Source: Candidatus Eisenbacteria bacterium
GTDB taxonomy: Bacteria > Eisenbacteria > RBG-16-71-46 > JACRLI01
Length of the DNA: 64,000 nucleotides
Assembly (NCBI GenBank): GCA_016235265.1
Contig: JACRLI010000019.1
Location: 114,351-178,350 of the forward strand
Direction: 5' to 3'
Program-made: the position numbers and the translations under genes
The notes under the pieces: model-generated
Seen by the model: only the letters and a program-made list of their open reading frames with translations
What the model was told of the DNA's origin: nothing
Database searches by the model: none
Shown here: piece by piece, positions 15,038 to 23,687 of the stretch
Position numbering within the stretch: position 1 is the stretch's first letter
Layout: each line of letters opens with the position of its first letter

Positions 15038-17704
15038 ATGAAGGATCGCCTGGGACGCGCCGGGACGCGCGCGCGGGCCGCGGCGGGGGCCGTTTTCGTG
15101 TTCCTCCTGCTGGCGGGCGCGGCGCTGGCGGGGACCACCGGCAAGCTGGCCGGACGGGTCGTGGACCGGCAGAAGAAGCCACTCGCGGGCGTGAACGTGG
15201 CCATCCCCGCCTACCGGCTGGGGGCTCCCACCGACGCCGACGGCAAGTTCGTCCTGCTCAACATCCCGCCCGGCAAGTGCGAAGTCCGTTTCCGGCTGAT
15301 GGGCTACCGGCCGTTCACGGTGCGTGACGTGGAGATCTCGGCCGACAACACCACCCGCCAGGACGCCGTGCTCGAGGACACCACGCTGATGATGCAGGAG
15401 ATCGTGGTGGAGGCCCGCCGGCCGGTGGTGGAATTGCGCGCCACCAGCAACGTGGCCAACGTGAGCCGCGAGATGATCCGGAGCATGCCGGTGCAGGAGA
15501 TCCAGGACGTGGTGAATCTGCAGGCCGGGGTCGTGGACGGCCACTTCCGCGGCGGCCGCTCGGGCGAGGTCCAGTACCAGGTGGACGGCGTCTCGGTGAA
15601 CAACCCCTACGACAACACCAACAGCCTCAAGCTGGACCGCTCGCTGCTCGAGGAGGTGCAGGTGATCAGCGGCACCTTCGACGCCGAGTACGGGCAGGCC
15701 ATGAGCGGCGTGGTGAACGCGGTGCTGACCCGCGGGGGCGACCGTCTCAAGGCCAACTTCGAGACCTACGGCGGGGGTTTCGTGTACTCCGGGGGCGATC
15801 GGCGCAGGACGGACTTCACGCTGCGCCCCTCGGCCATCCAGGGCTACCAGGCCAGCCTCAGCGGGCCCACCGGGCTCCCGGAGACCTACTTCGTGGTGAG
15901 CGCGCGGCGCGGGGTCTTCGACGACTACGTGTACGGTTACCGCCTGTTCCGGCCCACCGACAGGAACGACTTCGAGAGGCTGATCTTCCGGCCCACCGGC
16001 GACACCGCGCGGGTGCCCCTGGCCTGGTCGCGGGAGTGGTCCGGTGTGGTGAAGCTCACCAACCGCTCCATCCGCAACGTGGAGGTGAGCTACCAGGCCA
16101 TCTTCAACCACCTGGACGCGCAGCGCGCCGAGTACAAGTTCTTCCTGCTCCCGGAGGCGCAGAAGACCCAGCGCACCCGCTCGGTGGTCCACGGCCTCGA
16201 ATGGACGCACACCCTGGGCTCCCGGACGGTGTACAAGCTGAGCGTGCGTCAGAACTACTTCGACTACCGGGACATGGCCTACGACGACATCTACGACCCG
16301 CGCTACGACGCGGCCGGAGTCCTCAAGGGCGACGACAACTACCAGCAGGGGCCGGTGCTGCAGGGGGTGGACTTCGGGCGCTTCACGCAGCGGACCGACG
16401 CGCGGGTGTTCAAGGGCTCCTTCACCAGCCAGTTGAGCAAGGAGCACCAGGTGAAGTTCGGCGCCGAGTTCCAGCTGCCGAAGATCGTGTTCGGCTCTCC
16501 CGGCGGGTACCTCCGCTACCTCACAGAGAATGGCGTGGAGCAGCTGAAGCGCAAGGTCAACGAGCCCCCGGACTTCCCGCCGGTGCGCGAGTACCGGCCG
16601 GTGCAGGGCGCTGCCTACGCCCAGGAAGAGCTGGAGTGGAACGACCTCACGGTGCACGCCGGGGTGCGGGCCGAGTACTTCGACGCGCGCTCCACCATCC
16701 CCAGCGACCTGGAGAACCCCGCGGACTCCATCTCCGGGGTGCCGCATTCGCATCCGCAGGCCACCACCGTGAAGCTGACGGTCGCGCCGCGGCTGGGCGT
16801 TTCCTATCCCGTCTCGGAGCGCGCGGCGCTGTTCTTCGCCTACGGGCACTTCTACCAGATGCCCGGCCTGGGCAATGTCTTCGACAACGCCGACTACTCC
16901 ATCCTGGCGCGGCTGCAGGCGGGGGACCCCGGGCAGTTCGGGGTCTTCGGCAACCCCGACATCCGCCCCGAGAAGACCGTCCAGTACCAGGTGGGCTACA
17001 AGCAGGCGGTTTCCGACCGTTTCGGCGTGGACGTGAACCTGTTCTACAAGGACATCCGGGACCTGCTGGGCGTGGAGTTCGTGAAGACCTACACGCAGGC
17101 CGAGTACGCGCGCTTCACCAACGTGGACTTCGGCAAGGTGCTGGGGACCACCCTCACGCTGAATCTCCGGCAGAAGGGCCTGTTCAGCGGCTCGCTGGAC
17201 TACACCTGGCAGATGGCGCAGGGCAACTCCAGCGACCCCCGCGAGACGCTCAACCGGGTGCTCAACAAGGAGGACCGCCAGCCTCGCCAGGTCCCGCTGG
17301 ACTGGGACCAGCGGCACACGCTGAACCTCACCGCCACCATGTCGAGGCCCGGCCAGTTCGCCGTCACTGGCATCCTGCGGGTGGCCAGCGGCCAGCCGTA
17401 CACGCCGACCACGTCGGTGAACTTCGGTGGCGGACTGGGGACCAATTCGGGCATCAAGCCCGCCGGCATGACCCTGGACCTGCGGATGGAGCGCCAGGTG
17501 CGCATGGGAGGGCTCGCGGGCAGCGCGTTCGCCAAGGTGCTCAACGTATTCGACACGCGCTACTTCAACGGGGCGGTCTTTCCCACCTCGGGCAGCCCGT
17601 ACTACTCGCGCTACCCGTCGGCCGACGTGGTGGCGCTGAACGACCCGCTGCGCCTGTACCAGCCCCGCAGGATCGAAGTGGGCGTGAGCCTGGGGACGCG
17701 GTGA
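15038..17704 (+). CDS. TonB-dependent outer-membrane receptor
   Basis: This 888-residue protein should import ligands across the outer membrane, here most likely oligosaccharides. It has a signal peptide (VFVFLLLAGAALAG). A carboxypeptidase-regulatory-like beta-sandwich follows near residues 36-125 (GKLAGRVVDRQKKPLAGVNV). The plug is near 130-235 (MIRSMPVQEIQDVVNLQAG, YQVDGVSVNNPYDN, GTFDAEYGQAMSGVVNAV). A long beta-barrel rich in aromatic strands completes it, with RPEKTVQYQVGYKQAVSDRF near 650. It is shaped like a SusC-type receptor but without a recognisable SusD partner. The last residue is Arg rather than the usual aromatic. It ends 20 bp before the next exported protein. Confidence 0.92.
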   Translation: MKDRLGRAGTRARAAAGAVFVFLLLAGAALAGTTGKLAGRVVDRQKKPLAGVNVAIPAYRLGAPTDADGKFVLLNIPPGKCEVRFRLMGYRPFTVRDVEISADNTTRQDAVLEDTTLMMQEIVVEARRPVVELRATSNVANVSREMIRSMPVQEIQDVVNLQAGVVDGHFRGGRSGEVQYQVDGVSVNNPYDNTNSLKLDRSLLEEVQVISGTFDAEYGQAMSGVVNAVLTRGGDRLKANFETYGGGFVYSGGDRRRTDFTLRPSAIQGYQASLSGPTGLPETYFVVSARRGVFDDYVYGYRLFRPTDRNDFERLIFRPTGDTARVPLAWSREWSGVVKLTNRSIRNVEVSYQAIFNHLDAQRAEYKFFLLPEAQKTQRTRSVVHGLEWTHTLGSRTVYKLSVRQNYFDYRDMAYDDIYDPRYDAAGVLKGDDNYQQGPVLQGVDFGRFTQRTDARVFKGSFTSQLSKEHQVKFGAEFQLPKIVFGSPGGYLRYLTENGVEQLKRKVNEPPDFPPVREYRPVQGAAYAQEELEWNDLTVHAGVRAEYFDARSTIPSDLENPADSISGVPHSHPQATTVKLTVAPRLGVSYPVSERAALFFAYGHFYQMPGLGNVFDNADYSILARLQAGDPGQFGVFGNPDIRPEKTVQYQVGYKQAVSDRFGVDVNLFYKDIRDLLGVEFVKTYTQAEYARFTNVDFGKVLGTTLTLNLRQKGLFSGSLDYTWQMAQGNSSDPRETLNRVLNKEDRQPRQVPLDWDQRHTLNLTATMSRPGQFAVTGILRVASGQPYTPTTSVNFGGGLGTNSGIKPAGMTLDLRMERQVRMGGLAGSAFAKVLNVFDTRYFNGAVFPTSGSPYYSRYPSADVVALNDPLRLYQPRRIEVGVSLGTR

Positions 17705-17724
17705 TGAGACGAGGAGCCACAAGG

Positions 17725-20700
17725 ATGAACGCGAGGACGATGTGGGCCGGGCTCCTGGTTCCGGCCCTGCTGGCCCTGGCCGCGCCGGGGGCGGGCGCCC
17801 TGCCGCGCGCGGCGCGGCAGGATTCGCTGCCGCCCACGCAGCCCGAGCCGCTGCGCGGCCGGCTGGACGCCGAGCGTTCCGGGCAGCACGACGCCAACAA
17901 CATCCGGACCGAGTTCTGGAACTACGGCATGGTGGGGGGATTTCCCCCCAAGCCGGAAAACGTGGACCTGACCGTGTTCCACTCCGCCGAGGCGCCCCGC
18001 GGCAGCGGCATGAACTACAGCGACGGCATCACGCCCTTCGTGCTCGCCCGGATCATCCAGAACGACAGCACCGAGTCCTACATCATGGAGACCGGCTACC
18101 GCGAGCGGCAGGGGATGAGCCCGCGCTACAACCGCCAGATGCGCTTCGAGCCGCGGCCGGGCTTCTTCAACCCGGACCCCAACGTGAACAAGGCGCGCTC
18201 GCCGGCCATGAGCCACGACATCCGCACCTGGCCGGCCTCCTGGCCCGACAAGGAGGCCGACGCGGACGATCCGGGCTGGCGCGGCAGCTGGAACGGCTAC
18301 TTCGGCAAGCGCCCGGCGGCCGACCAGGAGAGCTTCACCGTGATGGACGACAACTTCTACGACGCCTGGAACTTCCAGGCCGACAGCCGGGACGCGACCC
18401 GCTACGGCCTGGGACTGCGCGTGGAAGTCCGCGGGTTCCAGTGGGCCAACCCGCAGGCGAGCAACGTGATCTTCTGGCACTACGACATCACCAACGAGAG
18501 CACCACCTTCTACGACAACAACATCATCTTCGGCCTGTACATGGACTCGGGCGTGGGCGGATCGGCCTACTCCTGCGACGGCCTGTACGAGTCCGACGAC
18601 GACAACGCCTTCTTCGACAAGGCCTCGGGGCTGAACCTGGTCTACACTTGGGACCGCTTCGGCCGGGGGGTGGACCTGCGCAGCAGCTGCAGCCCCACGG
18701 GCTACCTCGGCTACGCCTACATGGAGACCCCGGGCAATTCCGAGGACGGCCTCGACAACGACGACGACGGCATCACCGACGAGAGCCGCTCCAGCGGCGC
18801 GGGCGAGGCGATCACCGGGCCGCCCGCCATCCGCGGCTACGTGATGGCGCACTACGACCTGGCGAAGTTCGAGTCCGCCTACGGGCCGCTGGAGAACCGG
18901 CCCGGCTACAAGACCGGCGTGTGGTGGACGGGCGACGAGGACATGGACTGGAACATCGAGACCGACGACGTGGGCGTCGACGGCGTGCCCGACTCGCACG
19001 ACCTCGGCGAGGGGGACGGCGTCCCCACCCTGGGCGAGCCCAACACCGACAAGACCGACCTGGACGAGTCCGACATGATCGGGCTGACCGGCTTCAAGAT
19101 GAACCGCATCAAGTGCGGCCGGGACAACGACAACTGCACCACCGACGACGTGCTGTTCTTCAGCCAGCTGCGCAACTGGCCGGAGCGGTTGTACAAGATG
19201 TGGACCGACCCCAGCTTCGGCGCCCACTTCGACTCGGCGGTGGCGGCCAACTACAACATCGCGTTCCTGTTCGCGTCGGGCCCGTTCAAGCTGCGGCCCG
19301 GCCAGCACGAGCGGTTCAGCCTGGCGCTGGCCTACGGCGCGGACCTCCTGGAGCTGCGCAACACCGTGAAGACGGTGAAGCTCATCTACGCGGCGAACTA
19401 CCAGTTCGCGACCCCGCCGCCGGTGCCCGTGCTCACCGCGGAGGCTTCCGACGGGCGCGTCCGGCTGTCCTGGGACGACCTGGCGGAGCACGGCACCGAC
19501 CCGGTGGTGCACCTGAACGACTTCGAAGGCTACCGTGTGTACCGCTCCACCGACGCGGACTTCCTGGACCCCCGGGTGATCACCGACGGCCGTGGCAACG
19601 GCCCGCTCCCGGGCAGCAACGGCCGGCCCATCGCGCAGTTCGACCTCAGGGACGGGCGGAGCGGATGGTCCAACCAGGTGCTGAACGGCGTGGCCTACTG
19701 GCTGGGGTCCGACACCGGCCTCACCCACACCTGGACCGACACCACCGTCACCAACGGGCAGGAGTACTACTACGCGGTGACGGCGTACGACTACGGCCCC
19801 AGGTACATCATCAAGAGGGACACCACCGAGTACTTCCCCTCGGAGAACAGCATCTCGATTTCGCGCACCGCGCTGGGAGGGCTGATCCTGCCCACGAACG
19901 CGGTGGTGGTGCGGCCCAACAGGCGCGCCGCCGGCTACCAGCCCGCCCGGGCCGGCGCCCCGGCGCACGTGGCCGGCCGCGGCACCGGGAGCGTGGACGT
20001 GCGGGTGGTGAACTCCAACCTGGTGCACGACCGGCACGTGATGAAGATCCGGTTCCAGACGCCCTCGTCCGACAGCGTGCGGGCGGTGGAGTACTCGCTG
20101 GAGGACAGTTCCGCCGGCACGACGCTCTTCACCCACGGAAACGACCTCGACAGCCTGGGGATCGGCACCGCCGGCGGGGGCCTGTTGCCGGTCATCTTCA
20201 CCCGGCAGCTTACCGGGATCGACTCGGCGGCCACCGGCTTCCGGGCCGGGGGGGGCACCAACGCGGCTCTCGCGGTCACGCCGCTGCCGGGCCTCTCGCC
20301 GAATCTGAGGCGGCCGGGCTACCCCGAGGACCTCACCATCGAGTTCGACTCCGTCATCGTGGACACCTCGTTCAACTGGGACTTCCGCTTCCCGGCGCGC
20401 CCGGTGAAGTTCCGGGTGATCGCCCACGGCCCCGAGGGGGACCACGAGGTCCCGTTCCGCTTCAAGGACAACGACCGGGTGGCCGACGGGCGCCTGAACC
20501 TGGCCTCCGAGTTCATTGACGTGATCACATACGCTCGCGGCAACACCCCCCCGGGCGCGCAGTTGACCTGGCACATCGTGCTCGACACCACCGGCCAGGC
20601 GCTGCGCAACCTGGCCGGGGACACGCTGCGCGTGCCCACGAAGGGGGATGTCTACGACCTGCGCCTGGCGCTGCCGCTGGGGGCGCAGGACGTGTACCGC

Positions 20701-21063
20701 TTCGTCACCGACTCGCTGAAGATCGGCGGCGACCGGGCGCTCGCGGAGTGGGAGACCAGGCCCTACGTGGTGCCCAACCCGTACCTCGGGGCGGCCAGCT
20801 TCGAACCCGCGCGCTTCGCGGTGTCGGGCCGCGGGGAGCGGCGCATCGAGTTCCGCGCCATTCCCGCCGGCTCCACCATCCGGATCTACTCGGTCCACGG
20901 GGACCTGGTGAAGACGCTCCATCACGACGGGTCCACCGACGGCTTCGTGCCCTGGGACCTGCGGACGCGCGACAACCTCGACGTGGCCGCCGGCCTGTAC
21001 ATCTTCCACGTGGACGCGCCGGGAGTGGGCACCCACGTCGGCAAGTTCGCGGTGGTCAAGTGA
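17725..21063 (+). CDS. Large exported protein with Fn3-like and FlgD-like domains
   Basis: This 1112-residue secreted protein has no function I can name. After a signal peptide (WAGLLVPALLALAAPGAGAL), residues 50-560 are rich in Asp, Asn and Trp (DGLDNDDDGITDES resembles a calcium-binding thrombospondin-type-3 or dockerin-like loop). A fibronectin-III-like domain follows near 568-705 (VLTAEASDGRVRLSWDDLAE, GYRVYRST, QEYYYAVTAYDYGP). The C-terminus is a FlgD-like sorting domain (VVPNPYLGAASF, IRIYSVHGDLVKTL, AAGLYIFHVD). An ATG at 17704 overlaps the TonB stop. The ATG at 17725 is preferred because GAGGAG sits 8 nt before it. Its place after the TonB receptor suggests an outer-surface accessory of the same uptake system. 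Confidence 0.82.
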   Translation: MNARTMWAGLLVPALLALAAPGAGALPRAARQDSLPPTQPEPLRGRLDAERSGQHDANNIRTEFWNYGMVGGFPPKPENVDLTVFHSAEAPRGSGMNYSDGITPFVLARIIQNDSTESYIMETGYRERQGMSPRYNRQMRFEPRPGFFNPDPNVNKARSPAMSHDIRTWPASWPDKEADADDPGWRGSWNGYFGKRPAADQESFTVMDDNFYDAWNFQADSRDATRYGLGLRVEVRGFQWANPQASNVIFWHYDITNESTTFYDNNIIFGLYMDSGVGGSAYSCDGLYESDDDNAFFDKASGLNLVYTWDRFGRGVDLRSSCSPTGYLGYAYMETPGNSEDGLDNDDDGITDESRSSGAGEAITGPPAIRGYVMAHYDLAKFESAYGPLENRPGYKTGVWWTGDEDMDWNIETDDVGVDGVPDSHDLGEGDGVPTLGEPNTDKTDLDESDMIGLTGFKMNRIKCGRDNDNCTTDDVLFFSQLRNWPERLYKMWTDPSFGAHFDSAVAANYNIAFLFASGPFKLRPGQHERFSLALAYGADLLELRNTVKTVKLIYAANYQFATPPPVPVLTAEASDGRVRLSWDDLAEHGTDPVVHLNDFEGYRVYRSTDADFLDPRVITDGRGNGPLPGSNGRPIAQFDLRDGRSGWSNQVLNGVAYWLGSDTGLTHTWTDTTVTNGQEYYYAVTAYDYGPRYIIKRDTTEYFPSENSISISRTALGGLILPTNAVVVRPNRRAAGYQPARAGAPAHVAGRGTGSVDVRVVNSNLVHDRHVMKIRFQTPSSDSVRAVEYSLEDSSAGTTLFTHGNDLDSLGIGTAGGGLLPVIFTRQLTGIDSAATGFRAGGGTNAALAVTPLPGLSPNLRRPGYPEDLTIEFDSVIVDTSFNWDFRFPARPVKFRVIAHGPEGDHEVPFRFKDNDRVADGRLNLASEFIDVITYARGNTPPGAQLTWHIVLDTTGQALRNLAGDTLRVPTKGDVYDLRLALPLGAQDVYRFVTDSLKIGGDRALAEWETRPYVVPNPYLGAASFEPARFAVSGRGERRIEFRAIPAGSTIRIYSVHGDLVKTLHHDGSTDGFVPWDLRTRDNLDVAAGLYIFHVDAPGVGTHVGKFAVVK

Positions 21064-21077
21064 GCGCGGGGGATGCC

Positions 21078-22100
21078 ATGAAGAGAGCCTGGATCCCGGC
21101 GGTCCTGGCGGCGGGCGTGACGGTATTCGCGGCCGCCGGCCCGGTCGCCGCGCAGACGAACACCGGCACCTCCTTCGGCAGCTTCCTGCTGATCGAGCCG
21201 GGAGCGCGCGTCAGCGGGATGGGCAACGCCGGCGGGGCGCTCCTGGGCGGGCTGCAGTCGGTGTACTACAACCCTGCGGCGGCGGCGGAGCTGCGCACCC
21301 GGGCGCTGGAGTTCACCGCCTGCGGCTGGCTGGCCGACATCTCGTATCGCTACGCCGCCGCGGCGCTGCCGCTGGACCGCTTCAGCGCCGTGTACGGCAG
21401 CGTCACGGCGCTCAACTCCGGGGACATCGAGGTGCGCACCGTGGAGAAGCCGCTGGGTACCGGGGAGCTCTACGCCGTGACCGACGTGGCGATCTCGCTG
21501 GGCTACGGCCGCCGGATCTCGGACCGTTTCTCCGCGGGCTTCGCGGTCAACTACGTGCAGGAGACCATCTGGAACTCCTCGGCCAGCACGGTGACGCTGA
21601 GCCTGGGCACGCTCTACCGGGTGTCCGAGCACGGCCTGCACGTGGGCGCGAGCGTGACCAACTACGGCACCAACGCCCGGTTCGGGGGGCGCGACCTGCG
21701 CATCGTGTACCCGCAGGACCCCGCCCAGCACGGGAACAACAACATCCTCCCCGGGGAGGTGTTCACCGACAAGTTCTCGGTGCCGGTGCTCTTCCGGGTG
21801 GGCCTGGGGCTGCCCCTCGAGTTGGGGCGCGACCTGGGGCTGAACCTGGCCGCAGACGCGTATCACCCCAGCGACAACGACGAGAGCCTGAGCCTGGGCG
21901 GGGAGTTGCTGTACCGGAAGTCCCTGGCGGTGCGGGCGGGCTACCAGAACCTGTTCCTCGAGGACTCCGAGACCGGGCTCACGGCCGGCGCCGGCGTGCA
22001 GGGCGGTCTCGGGGAAGGCAAGTACCACGTGGACTACGCGTGGGCCGATCACGGCCGCCTCGGTTCGACGAGCCGGCTCACGCTCGGGGTCACGTTCTGA
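21078..22100 (+). CDS. PorV/PorQ-family outer-membrane protein
   Basis: This 340-residue protein has a signal peptide (VLAAGVTVFAAAGPVAAQ) followed by the PorV/PorQ signature (FGSFLLIEPGARVSGMGNAG, LQSVYYNPAAAAEL). About fourteen amphipathic beta-strands follow, ending in GSTSRLTLGVTF with a terminal Phe typical of outer-membrane barrels. In Bacteroidota, PorV shuttles type IX secretion substrates to the surface; relatives in other phyla often accompany FlgD-tailed secreted proteins, as here. It starts 14 bp after the preceding gene with a GGGGGA site, so it is in the same operon. Confidence 0.85.
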   Translation: MKRAWIPAVLAAGVTVFAAAGPVAAQTNTGTSFGSFLLIEPGARVSGMGNAGGALLGGLQSVYYNPAAAAELRTRALEFTACGWLADISYRYAAAALPLDRFSAVYGSVTALNSGDIEVRTVEKPLGTGELYAVTDVAISLGYGRRISDRFSAGFAVNYVQETIWNSSASTVTLSLGTLYRVSEHGLHVGASVTNYGTNARFGGRDLRIVYPQDPAQHGNNNILPGEVFTDKFSVPVLFRVGLGLPLELGRDLGLNLAADAYHPSDNDESLSLGGELLYRKSLAVRAGYQNLFLEDSETGLTAGAGVQGGLGEGKYHVDYAWADHGRLGSTSRLTLGVTF

Positions 22101-22138
22101 CCTCAATTTCGGCCGTTGCGGCGGCGCGGGGAGACATC

Positions 22139-23665
22139 ATGCATCGACACACCACCTGGATCCTGCTGATCGCGCTGTGTGCCACCTGCTGCGCCGGCGT
22201 GCCGGGCGCCGCGGCGCAGGGCACCGACGCGCTGCTGGACACCGTGCAGCACGCGGCGTTCAACTACTTCTGGTACGAGGCCAACCCGGCCAACGGCATG
22301 GTCAAGGACCGCAGCACCGCCGGCTCGCCGGCCAGCATCGCGGCGGTGGGCTTCGGGCTGAGCTCCATCTGCATCGGGGTGGACCACGGCTGGGTGACGC
22401 GCAGCCAGGCCTCCGACCGCGTCCTGGCCACGCTGACCACCTTCTGGACCGGGCCGCAGGGCAGCGCCGCCAGCGGCACCATCGGCTACAAGGGCCTGTA
22501 CTACCACTTCCTCGACATGGGCACGGCCCGGCGCACCTGGAGCTGCGAGCTGTCCACCATCGACACCGCGCTGCTGTTCGCCGGCATCCTGGACGCCAGG
22601 CAGTACTTCACCGGCAGCGACCCCCGCGAGATCCAGATCCGCGCGCTCGCGGACAGCATCTACTACCGCGCCGACTGGAACTTCATGCGCAACCTGAACC
22701 CCGGGATCCTGATGGGCTGGAAGCCCGGGACGGGCTTCTCGGGATTCGGGCAGTGGACGGGATACAACGAGGCCATGATCCTCTACATCCTGGCCATCGG
22801 CTCGCCCACGCACCCGGTCCCGGCAACGGCCGCGTGGAACACGTGGACCAGCGCCTACTCGTGGCAGACCCACTACGGTTACTCCTTCCTGAACTTCCCG
22901 CCGCTGTTCGGCCACCAGTACTCGCACTGCTGGGTGGACTTCCGGAACATCCGCGACGCGTACATGGCCGGCAAGGGCATCACCTACTTCGTGAACTCGC
23001 AGCGCGCCACGCGGGCGCAGCGGGCCTACTGCATCGCCAACCCCAGCCACTGGGTGGGCTACAACGACAGCACCTGGGGCCTGACCGCCTCCGACGACCC
23101 GCTGGTCGGCTACGTGGCTCACGGGGCGCCGCCCGCGCAGTCCGACAACAACACCCTCACGCCCACGGCCGCGACCAGCTCGATCGCCTTCACGCCGGAC
23201 ATCTGCATCCCGGCGATCCGGAACATGTACAACAACATCCCGCTGCTGTGGGGGGCCTACGGGTTCCGCGACGCGTGGAACCCCGCGCGCTCGTGGTATG
23301 ACACGGACTTCCTGGGCATCGACCAGGGCCCCATCGTGATGATGATCGAGAACTACCGCACCAACTCGGTGTGGAGCCGGTTCATGCAGAACGCCGACAT
23401 CCAGCGCGGGCTGCAACTGGCCGGGTTCACCTCGCCGGTGGCGGTGCATCTGGACCTTACAAAGACCGACGGGAATGTATTCGTCTCCGGCGATATAAAG
23501 ACAGGCATATCCGTTCCATGCAGCAGGTGCTTAATGGACGAGGTCCAGGACCCGGGTGAGCACGCGGCCTCGCTGGACGCGCGCGGCCTGGCCAGCGGGG
23601 TGTACCAGTACCGCCTGGAGTCGGGCGGCGCCACGCTGTCGAAGAAATGCATCCTGCTCCAGTGA
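22139..23665 (+). CDS. Exported glucoamylase-fold glucanase (PF10091/GH144-like)
   Basis: This 508-residue secreted enzyme has a signal peptide (LLIALCATCCAGVPGAAAQ) and an (alpha/alpha)6 domain of the PF10091 type, the family that includes GH144 endo-beta-1,2-glucanases. Diagnostic stretches are NYFWYEANPANGMVKDRS, IAAVGFGLSSICIGVDHGWV, LYYHFLDMGTARR, CELSTIDTALLFAGIL, YNEAMILYILAIGSPTHPV, FGHQYSHCWVDFRNI and DFLGIDQGPIVMMIENY. The next genes, a GH94 enzyme of the beta-1,2 group and a second GH144-like enzyme, support action on beta-1,2-glucan. The C-terminal sorting domain ends normally (LDARGLASGVYQYRL), but its first half is replaced by an AT-richer stretch at 23455-23545. Confidence 0.85.
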   Translation: MHRHTTWILLIALCATCCAGVPGAAAQGTDALLDTVQHAAFNYFWYEANPANGMVKDRSTAGSPASIAAVGFGLSSICIGVDHGWVTRSQASDRVLATLTTFWTGPQGSAASGTIGYKGLYYHFLDMGTARRTWSCELSTIDTALLFAGILDARQYFTGSDPREIQIRALADSIYYRADWNFMRNLNPGILMGWKPGTGFSGFGQWTGYNEAMILYILAIGSPTHPVPATAAWNTWTSAYSWQTHYGYSFLNFPPLFGHQYSHCWVDFRNIRDAYMAGKGITYFVNSQRATRAQRAYCIANPSHWVGYNDSTWGLTASDDPLVGYVAHGAPPAQSDNNTLTPTAATSSIAFTPDICIPAIRNMYNNIPLLWGAYGFRDAWNPARSWYDTDFLGIDQGPIVMMIENYRTNSVWSRFMQNADIQRGLQLAGFTSPVAVHLDLTKTDGNVFVSGDIKTGISVPCSRCLMDEVQDPGEHAASLDARGLASGVYQYRLESGGATLSKKCILLQ

Positions 23666-23687
23666 AGGCCCCGGGGAAGGCGTGCCC

